A stretch of 52,331 nt of DNA from Methanoregula sp. (lineage in GTDB: Archaea > Halobacteriota > Methanomicrobia > Methanomicrobiales > Methanospirillaceae). The notes under the pieces are model-generated. The model was not told the origin of the DNA and did not search any database. It saw only the letters and a program-made list of their open reading frames with translations. Position 1 is the stretch's first letter, and the number at the start of each line of letters is the position of its first letter. The stretch is from contig NZ_JAQTQD010000019.1 of assembly GCF_028712425.1 (NCBI RefSeq), forward strand, positions 1 to 52,331. Direction: 5' to 3'. The position numbers were made by a program, and so were the translations under genes. Positions 32,436 through 39,040 of this stretch are shown piece after piece.

Positions 32436-32628
32436 AGATTATTTCTTGAATCCCAAGGGACCGCGTTAGCGCTTCGAAGACCGAACGGTCTTCTCATGCT
32501 TCGGGGCGAAAGCCCCTCAGCATCTCCGAGCGGAGAAGAAAATAATTCCGTCAGGAATTATTTACGGAACCCCGAGGGTTTACCCGAGGGGTGAAGGAAA
32601 TAATTTTGTTAAAAATTATTTCCTGAAT
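32436..32628. repeat. Stem-loop module array downstream of and including the ilvC stop codon
   Basis: Six stem-loops in about 190 bp: GAAGACC-GAAC-GGTCTTC (32476-32493), GGGGC-GAAA-GCCCC (32503-32516), CTCCG-AG-CGGAG (32524-32535), AAATAATTCC-GTCA-GGAATTATTT (32540-32563), GAGGGTTTACCCGAG (32574-32588), and a 13-bp-arm hairpin at 32595-32624 that contains the ilvC stop codon. The outer borders are near-identical 14-mers ATTATTTCYTGAAT at 32438-32451 and 32615-32628. The GAAGA..TCTTC and GAGGG..CCCGAG types recur at 38.6 and 41.7 kb. Confidence 0.75.
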
Positions 32629-33605
32629 TGGGGCATCATGCCCCGGACTTCCTTCCCGACTTCCTCGATGAGGTGCTCCTCGTCTGCCTTGGTGAGGGCA
32701 TTGAACATCGGGCGGTTGACCTGGTTCTCTAGCATCCATTCGCGGGCGAACTGGCCGGTCTGGATCTCTTCGAGGATCTCCTGCATCGCCTCGTATGCCT
32801 CGGGGCCGATGACACGCGGTCCGCGCGTGAGGTCGCCGTACTGCGCCGTGTTGCTGATGGACGAGCGCATGTTCGTCAGCCCGCCCTCGTAGATCATATC
32901 CACGATCAGTTTCAGCTCGTGGCAGACTTCGAGATATGCCATCTCGGGTGCATACCCGGCATCGACCAGGGTCTCGAACCCTGCCTTGACGAGGGATGTG
33001 CAGCCGCCGCAGAGGACGGCCTGCTCCCCGAAGAGGTCCGTCTCGGTCTCTTCGCGGAACGTGGTCTCAAGGACGACGGCACGGGTTGCACCGATGCCCT
33101 TGGCATATGCCAGCGCAATCTTGTGGGCCTTGCCGGTGTGGTCCTGGTGGACCGCAATAAGAGCAGGCACGCCCTTGCCCTCCTCGTACTGTCGGCGGAC
33201 CATCCTGCCGGGTCCCTTCGGCGCAACCATGATGACATCGACATTGGCCGGTGGGACGATTTGGCCGAAGTGGATGTTGAAGCCGTGCGAGAACATGAGG
33301 CACTTGTTCTCTTTGATATGGGGGAGGATCTCGGATTGGTAGATGGCCCCCTGGTGCTCGTCCGGAAGAAGGATCTGGATGATGTCGGCGGCCTTTACCG
33401 CATCGGCGACCTTCATCACTTTCATGCCATCCTTCGTTGCGGCGTCCCAGCTCTTGCCGGGGCGCAGGCCGATGACGACATCGAGCCCGCTGTCCCGTAA
33501 GTTCAGCGACTGCCCTCTGCCCTGCGACCCGTAGCCGACAACAGCGATCTTCTTGCCTTTTAAGACGCCGAGGTCAGCATCTGCCTCATAATATTTTTTC
33601 ATCAT
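32616..33605 (-). CDS. ilvC: Ketol-acid reductoisomerase (class I)
   Basis: A 329-residue NAD(P)H enzyme of valine, leucine and isoleucine synthesis that isomerises and reduces acetohydroxy acids. [22 protein letters not shown] (residues 20-41) is the nucleotide loop, [18 protein letters not shown] and the all-helical domain with [19 protein letters not shown] and [20 protein letters not shown] carry the Mg ligands. The start is M-M-K-K-Y-Y; either Met could initiate. The gene stands alone; ilvBN are not in the window. Its last codons (FRK-stop) lie in a large hairpin and appear duplicated 177 bp downstream. Confidence 0.96.
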   Translation of the reverse strand: MMKKYYEADADLGVLKGKKIAVVGYGSQGRGQSLNLRDSGLDVVIGLRPGKSWDAATKDGMKVMKVADAVKAADIIQILLPDEHQGAIYQSEILPHIKENKCLMFSHGFNIHFGQIVPPANVDVIMVAPKGPGRMVRRQYEEGKGVPALIAVHQDHTGKAHKIALAYAKGIGATRAVVLETTFREETETDLFGEQAVLCGGCTSLVKAGFETLVDAGYAPEMAYLEVCHELKLIVDMIYEGGLTNMRSSISNTAQYGDLTRGPRVIGPEAYEAMQEILEEIQTGQFAREWMLENQVNRPMFNALTKADEEHLIEEVGKEVRGMMPQFRK

Positions 33606-33748
33606 AGATGATCCCTTTCATATCAGCAACAAAGCACATAAATATTATATGAAAAAACTAAAGAGTCACACGAAAAACCCCATGGATGCGATGACTTATT
33701 ACCCGCACACCATCTGATCAGACCACCGATAAATCATTCACCAGAGAA

Positions 33749-34693
33749 CTGCCGGACATCCAGGCCTCGTCACCAGACGTCCGGATCAACTTAACGCGGG
33801 TCGGCGTAAAGAACGTCAAGAAGCTCGTGGAAGTGCACCGGGCGGGAAAACGACCAGTGATCTTCATCTCGAATTTCGATGTCTATGTCGACCTCCCCGG
33901 CAGCCTCAAGGGCGCCAACCTCTCGCGCAATTTCGAAGTTATCGATGAAGTCCTCCAGCAGGCAATCGATGGCGACGTCAACCAGATCGAACAGCTCTGC
34001 AGCGTAGTTGCAAGGAAACTCCTCGACCGGCACGAGTATGCAGACCGCACGGAAGTCCTGATGCGCAGCGAGTTCATGGTCAAGCGCGAGACCCCGATCA
34101 GCAAGACAGCCTGCCACGAGGTCGTCATGGTGCATGCACGGGCCATTGCCCGCCGCACGTTCCGCGCCCCGATCGTGAGAAAGAGCATCGGGGCCGAGGT
34201 CACCGGCATGACCGCCTGCCCCTGCGCCCAGAACATCATGAAGGAGCGCGCCAGCCGGGTTCTCGAAGGGCTTGACGTCTCCAAGGACAAGATCGATGCG
34301 TTCTTCAGCGAGGTCCCCATGGCCACCCACAACCAGCGCGGCAAGGGATTCCTGTGCATCGAGACCGACGACGACCAGCACGTTGACCTTGAGAGGGTCA
34401 TCTGGATTCTCAAGGAATCGATGAGCAGCGGTATCTACGAACTCTTAAAGCGCGGCGATGAAGGAGCTGTTGTTCTGGCCGCGCACAAAAATCCCCGGTT
34501 CGTGGAGGACTGCGTACGGGAGATGGCACGAAAAGTACTGGCCGAGTTCGAGTACCTTTCCGGGGATTCCGTGGTCACGATCAAGCAGACAAACGAGGAG
34601 AGCATCCACCAGCACGATGCGTATGCCGAACGCAAGGCCACGATTGCCGAATTGGTCGATGAATTGAACGGCGAAAAGCACGAGAGCGGTTAA
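33749..34693 (+). CDS. mptA: GTP cyclohydrolase MptA, start codon anomalous
   Basis: An archaeal Fe(II)-dependent GTP cyclohydrolase giving 7,8-dihydroneopterin 2',3'-cyclic phosphate, first step of tetrahydromethanopterin synthesis. Conserved stretches include VYVDLPGSLKGANLSRNFEV, KSIGAEVTGMTACPCAQNIM, MATHNQRGKGFL and NPRFVEDCVREMARKV. Family-like N-terminal sequence (LPDIQASSPDVRINLTRVG) is in frame from 33749, yet the first ATG/GTG/TTG in frame is GTG 33827, which would delete it. The frame is open back to 33695 without a normal start. I set the start at CTG 33749 as a placeholder; see findings. The 3' part is certain. Confidence 0.85.
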   Translation: MPDIQASSPDVRINLTRVGVKNVKKLVEVHRAGKRPVIFISNFDVYVDLPGSLKGANLSRNFEVIDEVLQQAIDGDVNQIEQLCSVVARKLLDRHEYADRTEVLMRSEFMVKRETPISKTACHEVVMVHARAIARRTFRAPIVRKSIGAEVTGMTACPCAQNIMKERASRVLEGLDVSKDKIDAFFSEVPMATHNQRGKGFLCIETDDDQHVDLERVIWILKESMSSGIYELLKRGDEGAVVLAAHKNPRFVEDCVREMARKVLAEFEYLSGDSVVTIKQTNEESIHQHDAYAERKATIAELVDELNGEKHESG

Positions 34694-34853
34694 AAACGAT
34701 AAAATCTTTTTAAAATAATTATAATGGTAAAAAATTCGCATTTATTTTCGCGTTTGTCTTACTTTTTCGTCGAATATTCCAAAACCCCCAGTTTTTGACA
34801 GACGCGGCGAAAATAACGCAGATTCAGGCTTTTTTCCGGCGGGAACTCATTTC

Positions 34854-34985
34854 ATAAAGATTATAAAACGGATGGATCAAGATAAGGATGAACGTACTTT
34901 GTACGCTCACCAATCTCTAGAGATGAGAGATGTATAGAGTTAATTTTGTACAGAAATTAGAACAACATAACATGAGGCGATAATA
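34854..34985 (+). promoter_or_regulatory. frh operon promoter and leader
   Basis: TATA box TTATAAAA at 34861-34868 predicts a transcript start near 34890-34893, giving a leader of about 95 nt. The leader would begin with GAACGTACTTTGT (34890-34902) followed by AATCTCTAGAGA (34912-34923), a pair of blocks found again at 50020-50051. A ribosome-binding GAGGCGAT lies 5-12 nt before the TTG start. The whole spacer 34694-34985 is AT-rich. Confidence 0.6.
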
Positions 34986-36353
34986 TTGTCGAAAGTTGTA
35001 GAGATTTCCCCAACCACAAGACATGAGGGACACTCCAAGCTGACGCTCAAGGTCAATGACCAGGGCATCATCGAGACCGGCAACTGGTGTTCGATCACCC
35101 CGGTCCGCGGAGTAGAGAAGCTTGCAGTCGGCAAGACCCCCGAACAGGTCCCCAAGATTGCATCCCGCGTCTGTGGTATTTGTCCGATTGCTCACTGTCT
35201 TGCCGCCACGGAAGCCATGGAAGCTTCCATCAAGTGCGAGATCCCGAACGATGCAAAGCTGCTCCGTCAGATCCTGCAGCTCGCAAACCGGCTCCACAGC
35301 CATGCGCTGCATGACATCCTGATCCTGCCCGACTTCTATATCCCGGGCACTGAGACCAAGATCAACCCGTTCACAGCAGAAGAGCCGGTGCGCACCGTTG
35401 CAAAGCGCATCCAGCGCCTCCGTGAGATCGGCCAGACCATCGGCCAGATCGCAGGCGGCGACTGCATCCACCCGCGGAACACCCGCATTGGTGGTATGTA
35501 CCGCAATGTTTCCGAGCAGGCCAAGACCAAGATGTACGACCTGGCAAAGGAAGGACTCGTCCTTGCCCACGCCCAGTCCGAGTTCATGATCGCGGTCATC
35601 CGCAACTACCACAAGAGAGACTTCGTGGACGTTGGCGGCATGAAAGTCCCGATGCCCAAGGACCTTGGGTACCACAGCCAGGGTTACCTAGCAACCCACC
35701 CATTCTACGGATCCTCGAGCCTCGAGGAGTGCCCCACCTGGGACCCCCGCCGGTTCAAGGAAGCCCGCCCGTGGGACTGGTACATGGGTGAGATGACTGT
35801 CGACCTCGAGGAGCCCCGCTACCCGATCGGCGGAACGACCAAGGCAGGAACCAAGGTCAACCCGCAGATGGAGGCCTGCACCGGCATCCCGATGTACGAC
35901 GGCCAGCCCGTTGAAGTCGGCCCCCGCGCCCGCCTTGTCACCTACAAGAACTTTGACGAGAAGGGCACCCTGGGCCAGAACGTTGCCCGTGAGATGGAAT
36001 ACCAGGACTCCCTGTACGAGATGCTCGACTGCATTGACGAGCTCAACACCGCCGGCAAGGTTGTTGCAGACTACATCCCCAACGGCGACGGCTCTCTCGG
36101 CTGGGCATCCAACGAGGCACCCCGTGGAACCGATGTCCACCTTGCCCGCGTCAAGGACTGGAAGGTCCAGTACTTCAGCATGCTCGTCCCGACCACCTGG
36201 AACTTTGCAACCTGCAGTGCAGCCCTCCGTGGCGCACCATGGCAGCTTGCCGAGGTCATCATGCGCGGGTACGACCCGTGTGTATCATGTGCAACCCACA
36301 TGGTCGTACTGGACGAAGACAACAAGTTAGTGGCTCAGAAGCTCATCCAGTGA
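34986..36353 (+). CDS. frhA: Coenzyme F420-reducing [NiFe]-hydrogenase large (alpha) subunit
   Basis: A 455-residue NiFe large subunit. Proximal ligands are C63 and C66 in RVCGICPIAHC; the distal pair is C432 and C435 in DPCVSCATH. Both Ni ligands are cysteine, with no selenocysteine codon. Cleavage after H438 by FrhD would remove the last 17 residues. With FrhG and FrhB it reduces F420 with H2 in the cytoplasm, feeding methanogenesis. Translation starts at TTG 34986 with GAGGCGAT upstream. It is the first gene of frhADGB, and codon use (GGC, CTC, AAG, ATC) suggests high expression. Confidence 0.98.
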   Translation: MSKVVEISPTTRHEGHSKLTLKVNDQGIIETGNWCSITPVRGVEKLAVGKTPEQVPKIASRVCGICPIAHCLAATEAMEASIKCEIPNDAKLLRQILQLANRLHSHALHDILILPDFYIPGTETKINPFTAEEPVRTVAKRIQRLREIGQTIGQIAGGDCIHPRNTRIGGMYRNVSEQAKTKMYDLAKEGLVLAHAQSEFMIAVIRNYHKRDFVDVGGMKVPMPKDLGYHSQGYLATHPFYGSSSLEECPTWDPRRFKEARPWDWYMGEMTVDLEEPRYPIGGTTKAGTKVNPQMEACTGIPMYDGQPVEVGPRARLVTYKNFDEKGTLGQNVAREMEYQDSLYEMLDCIDELNTAGKVVADYIPNGDGSLGWASNEAPRGTDVHLARVKDWKVQYFSMLVPTTWNFATCSAALRGAPWQLAEVIMRGYDPCVSCATHMVVLDEDNKLVAQKLIQ

Positions 36354-36363
36354 GTTGCCCCTG

Positions 36364-36894
36364 ATGCTGTATTCGGAGATCGTAATCGTGGGGTGCGGAA
36401 ACCCCCTGTTCGGCGATGACGGCTTTGGCCCCGCGGTGATCGAGGAGATGGAGAAGCTCACACTTCCCGACAATGTAACAATACTGGACGGTGGCGCTGG
36501 CGCCCCGCACTTTATTTTTAATTTCCTCGACCCCGGTGTGACGAAGAAGCTCATCGTTGTTGACATTGCCGATTTTAATGCACCACCCGGGTCGGTATCG
36601 AAGATGCCCGGCAAGGAACTGAAGCCGGGCGCCTACATAGATCCCCATTCCTGGGACGGTGTCGACCAGCTCTGCCGTATCAGAGACCAGATCGATACCA
36701 CCGTTGTCCTGTGCCAGCCGGCAAAGGCGATCAAGAAAGGGGATGCCGAGGTCGAGATGGGACTTTCAGATGCGGTCCAGAACGCGATCCCGAAAGCAAT
36801 CCAGGTGATACTCGAATCAATTGGAGTGGATTATGGGACTACTATCAATCTTCAAGAAGAAGGACGCGAGCGCAGAGCCGCAAAAGCCCGCTAG
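36364..36894 (+). CDS. frhD: Coenzyme F420 hydrogenase maturation protease
   Basis: A 176-residue HycI/HupD-family endopeptidase that trims the FrhA C-terminus after nickel insertion. IVIVGCGNPLFGDDGFGPAVIEEM (residues 5-28) holds the metal-binding Asp/Glu, VTILDGGAGAPHFIFNFL and KKLIVVDIADFNAPPGSV follow. ATG 36364 (MLYSEIVIVG) matches the family; an ATA three codons upstream is not a start. Its last 20 or so codons (INLQEEGRERRAAKAR) overlap an open frhG frame and have atypical codon use. Confidence 0.95.
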   Translation: MLYSEIVIVGCGNPLFGDDGFGPAVIEEMEKLTLPDNVTILDGGAGAPHFIFNFLDPGVTKKLIVVDIADFNAPPGSVSKMPGKELKPGAYIDPHSWDGVDQLCRIRDQIDTTVVLCQPAKAIKKGDAEVEMGLSDAVQNAIPKAIQVILESIGVDYGTTINLQEEGRERRAAKAR

Positions 36895-36937
36895 CGTAGC
36901 ATCAAAACCAGCAGAAACTAAAAAGGAGGTTAAGCCT

Positions 36938-37696
36938 GTGGCAGACAAGATTACATTAGGCTACACCCACCTCAGTGGGTGCACTGGTTGTACTGTAGCA
37001 TTAGCAGACAACTATGCCGGATTATTAACACTCCTCGACAAGTACGTCGACCTTAAGTATATGCCGACACTTGCAGACGCAAGGCACATCCAGAAGGTAG
37101 ACGTCTCGTTCGTCGAGGGTTCAGTCTGTATTAACGACAAACTTGCAGTGGAGGAGATCAAGGAGACCCGTGAGAAGTCAGCAATCGTGGTCGCCCTCGG
37201 TGGCTGCGCCTGTTACGGCAACATCACCCGGTTCTCCCGCGGCGGCCAGCAGAACCAGCCGGCCCACGAGGCATACCTGCCGATCGGCGACCTGATCAAG
37301 GTCGACGTGTTCATCCCCGGATGCGCACCGACACCCCAGATGATCCGGAACGTCGCGGTCATGGCATACCTGCTCCTCAAGGGAACCAAGGAACAGAAGG
37401 ACCTCGCAACTGCATTCCTCACCCCGCTCATGAAGCTGACCGAGAAGAACGAGGCATGCTTCTGCGAGCTGATGACCCAGGTCATCAACCAGGGCCTGTG
37501 CATGGGTTGCGGAACCTGTGCGGCAGCCTGCCCGGTCAATGCAATCACGATGGAGTACGGCAAGCCCCAGGGCGAGCGCGACCTGTGCATCAAGTGCGGC
37601 GCGTGCTACAGCCAGTGCCCCCGGAGCTGGTTCAGCTTCGATGTGGTTGAGAACTACGAGGCGATCAACGAGGCCATTATGGCGGCACTCCAGTGA
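36938..37696 (+). CDS. frhG: Coenzyme F420-reducing hydrogenase small (gamma) subunit
   Basis: A 252-residue [4Fe-4S] subunit from GTG 36938. The proximal cluster uses HLSGCTGCTVALAD, GGCACYGN and IPGCAPTP; two ferredoxin-like clusters are CMGCGTCAAACPV and CIKCGACYSQCPR near the C-terminus. GTG 36938 is chosen since AAAAGGAGGT ends 7 nt before it and known FrhG proteins begin close to this point. The frame is open further up to ATG 36833, which would add about 35 residues (MGLLSIFKKKDASAEPQKP...) overlapping frhD by 62 nt; a lineage-specific extension is possible. Confidence 0.93.
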   Translation: MADKITLGYTHLSGCTGCTVALADNYAGLLTLLDKYVDLKYMPTLADARHIQKVDVSFVEGSVCINDKLAVEEIKETREKSAIVVALGGCACYGNITRFSRGGQQNQPAHEAYLPIGDLIKVDVFIPGCAPTPQMIRNVAVMAYLLLKGTKEQKDLATAFLTPLMKLTEKNEACFCELMTQVINQGLCMGCGTCAAACPVNAITMEYGKPQGERDLCIKCGACYSQCPRSWFSFDVVENYEAINEAIMAALQ

Positions 37697-37707
37697 AGGT
37701 GATTAAC

Positions 37708-38634
37708 ATGGGAGCAGAACTCGGTAAATACAAATCAGTCATCTCAGCCCGGAGCACCGACAAGGAGCTTCTCAAGCACGCCCAGGATGGCGGTATTGTT
37801 TCCTCGCTCTTTGCATTTGCACTCGACGAGGGCATCATCGACGGTGCCATCGTTGCAGCAAGCAAGGAGTTTGCAGCAAAGAACCCCTCCAAGGTCATCA
37901 TCGACAGCAGCAACTTCGACATGATCGAACCCTGGAGACCCATCCCGGCGATCGTCAACACCAAGGCTGAGCTGCTTGCAGCAGCAGGTACCAAGTACAA
38001 CATCAGCCCGAACGTTGCACTCTTAAAGGAGGCAACCCGTGCATTCGGCCTGGACAAGATCGGTATCGTCGGCACCCCGTGCCAGATGCAGGCTGTCCGC
38101 AAGGCACAGTTGTACCCGATCGGCATGAGAGATGTCGGCGCGAGCATTGCGCTTGCAGTCGGTATCTTCTGCATGGAGAACTTCCCCTACCAGAGCATCC
38201 TCCAGCTCGTGGAAGACCACGCTGCGATGAAGCTCGAGTCCGTCAAGAAGATGGAGATCGGCAAGGGCAAGTTCTGGGTATACGGCAAGCGCGGACAGGT
38301 CGTCCAGCTTCCGCTCAAGGTGACCCACAAGTACGAGCAGCCCGGCTGCCACGTCTGCCTTGACTACGTTGCAAACCTCGGTGATATCTCCACCGGCTCT
38401 GTCGGCAGCCCCGACGGCTGGAGCACCGTCTTTGTCCGCTCGAAGATCGGTGACTCGGTCTGGGCCAAGGCAATGGCAGCAGGCGTCTTCGAGACCCAGC
38501 CCATGGAGAAGGTCAAGCCCGGTCTTGAACTCGTGACCAAGCTCGCAAACGAGAAGATCACGAAGAACAAGGCAACCCTCGAGGCCCGCAAGACCTTCGG
38601 TGTCGGCAAGGCACTCAGGAACCCCTACATTTAA
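37708..38634 (+). CDS. frhB: Coenzyme F420-reducing hydrogenase beta subunit (F420/FAD-binding)
   Basis: A 308-residue iron-sulfur flavoprotein that passes electrons from FrhG to F420. It shows the FrhB_FdhB_N and C domains: LKHAQDGGIVSSLFAFALDEG, FGLDKIGIVGTPCQMQAVRK (cluster/FAD Cys), IALAVGIFCMENFPY and CHVCLDYVANLGDISTGSVG. ATG 37708 follows AAGGTGAT by 4-5 nt; an upstream in-frame start lies inside frhG. Last gene of the operon, followed by T8. Confidence 0.97.
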   Translation: MGAELGKYKSVISARSTDKELLKHAQDGGIVSSLFAFALDEGIIDGAIVAASKEFAAKNPSKVIIDSSNFDMIEPWRPIPAIVNTKAELLAAAGTKYNISPNVALLKEATRAFGLDKIGIVGTPCQMQAVRKAQLYPIGMRDVGASIALAVGIFCMENFPYQSILQLVEDHAAMKLESVKKMEIGKGKFWVYGKRGQVVQLPLKVTHKYEQPGCHVCLDYVANLGDISTGSVGSPDGWSTVFVRSKIGDSVWAKAMAAGVFETQPMEKVKPGLELVTKLANEKITKNKATLEARKTFGVGKALRNPYI

Positions 38635-38637
38635 AAC

Positions 38638-38645
38638 TTTTTTTT
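38638..38645 (+). terminator. T8 terminator of the frh operon
   Basis: Eight T residues three bases after the frhB stop codon, directly before a run of stem-loops. Confidence 0.6.
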
Positions 38646-38650
38646 GGTGA

Positions 38651-38837
38651 AGGTCATCAGACCTGAACCACGAGAAGAACGCGCTAGCGTTCTTCGAAAT
38701 TGCGAGGGTCATCAGACCCGAGAAACTAGAAGATTCCGAAGGATTCTTCGCTGTCGTGAGGGTTTGAAGAACCCGAGCGATGAGATGACCCGCCTGTTTT
38801 TCTTGCGTTGCTTTTTTTCTCCAGGATTATTTCCTGT
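38651..38837. repeat. Stem-loop module array downstream of frhB
   Basis: Five hairpins in order: AGGTC-ATCA-GACCT (38651-38664), GAAGAACGC-GCTA-GCGTTCTTC (38674-38695), GAGGGTCATCAGACCCGAG (38704-38722), GAAGATTCC-GAA-GGATTCTTC with one mismatch (38729-38749), and GAGGGTTTGAAGAACCCGAG (38758-38777). The run is followed by ATTATTTCCTG (38826-38836), the border block also seen at ilvC. No credible gene is present; the short open frame here encodes only repeats. Confidence 0.78.
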
Positions 38838-38909
38838 CCCGGTCAGTCGGCAGAAGTCCTCTCCCATAGATAATCCTATAAGTTCACAATTGTAATCTCG
38901 TTGTTTAAC

Positions 38910-39026
38910 ATGAAATGTTCAGTCTGCAATGCTGACCTGCTCATGGGTGAGCGATTAACCGTATCGATTGACTACTGCCCGAAGTGCCGGGACATCTTCC
39001 TGACCCATGACAAGCGGATTGACTGA
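38910..39026 (+). CDS. Zinc-finger microprotein (38 aa, zf-TFIIB-like)
   Basis: A 38-residue open frame, MKCSVCNADLLMGERLTVSI then DYCPKCRDIFLTHDKRID, with two CxxC pairs 17 residues apart, resembling the zf-TFIIB (COG3809) family. It ends 14 nt before the P-type ATPase gene and shares the likely promoter CCTATAAGTT (about 38875-38884). A short sequence with four well-placed cysteines is unlikely by chance, but expression is not shown. Confidence 0.75.
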   Translation: MKCSVCNADLLMGERLTVSIDYCPKCRDIFLTHDKRID

Positions 39027-39040
39027 ACAGGAGCTGCCTG

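Noticed and set aside
34986-36353. Selenocysteine in FrhA
   Set aside because: Both nickel-binding motifs use cysteine codons (RVCGIC and DPCVSC); no in-frame TGA.
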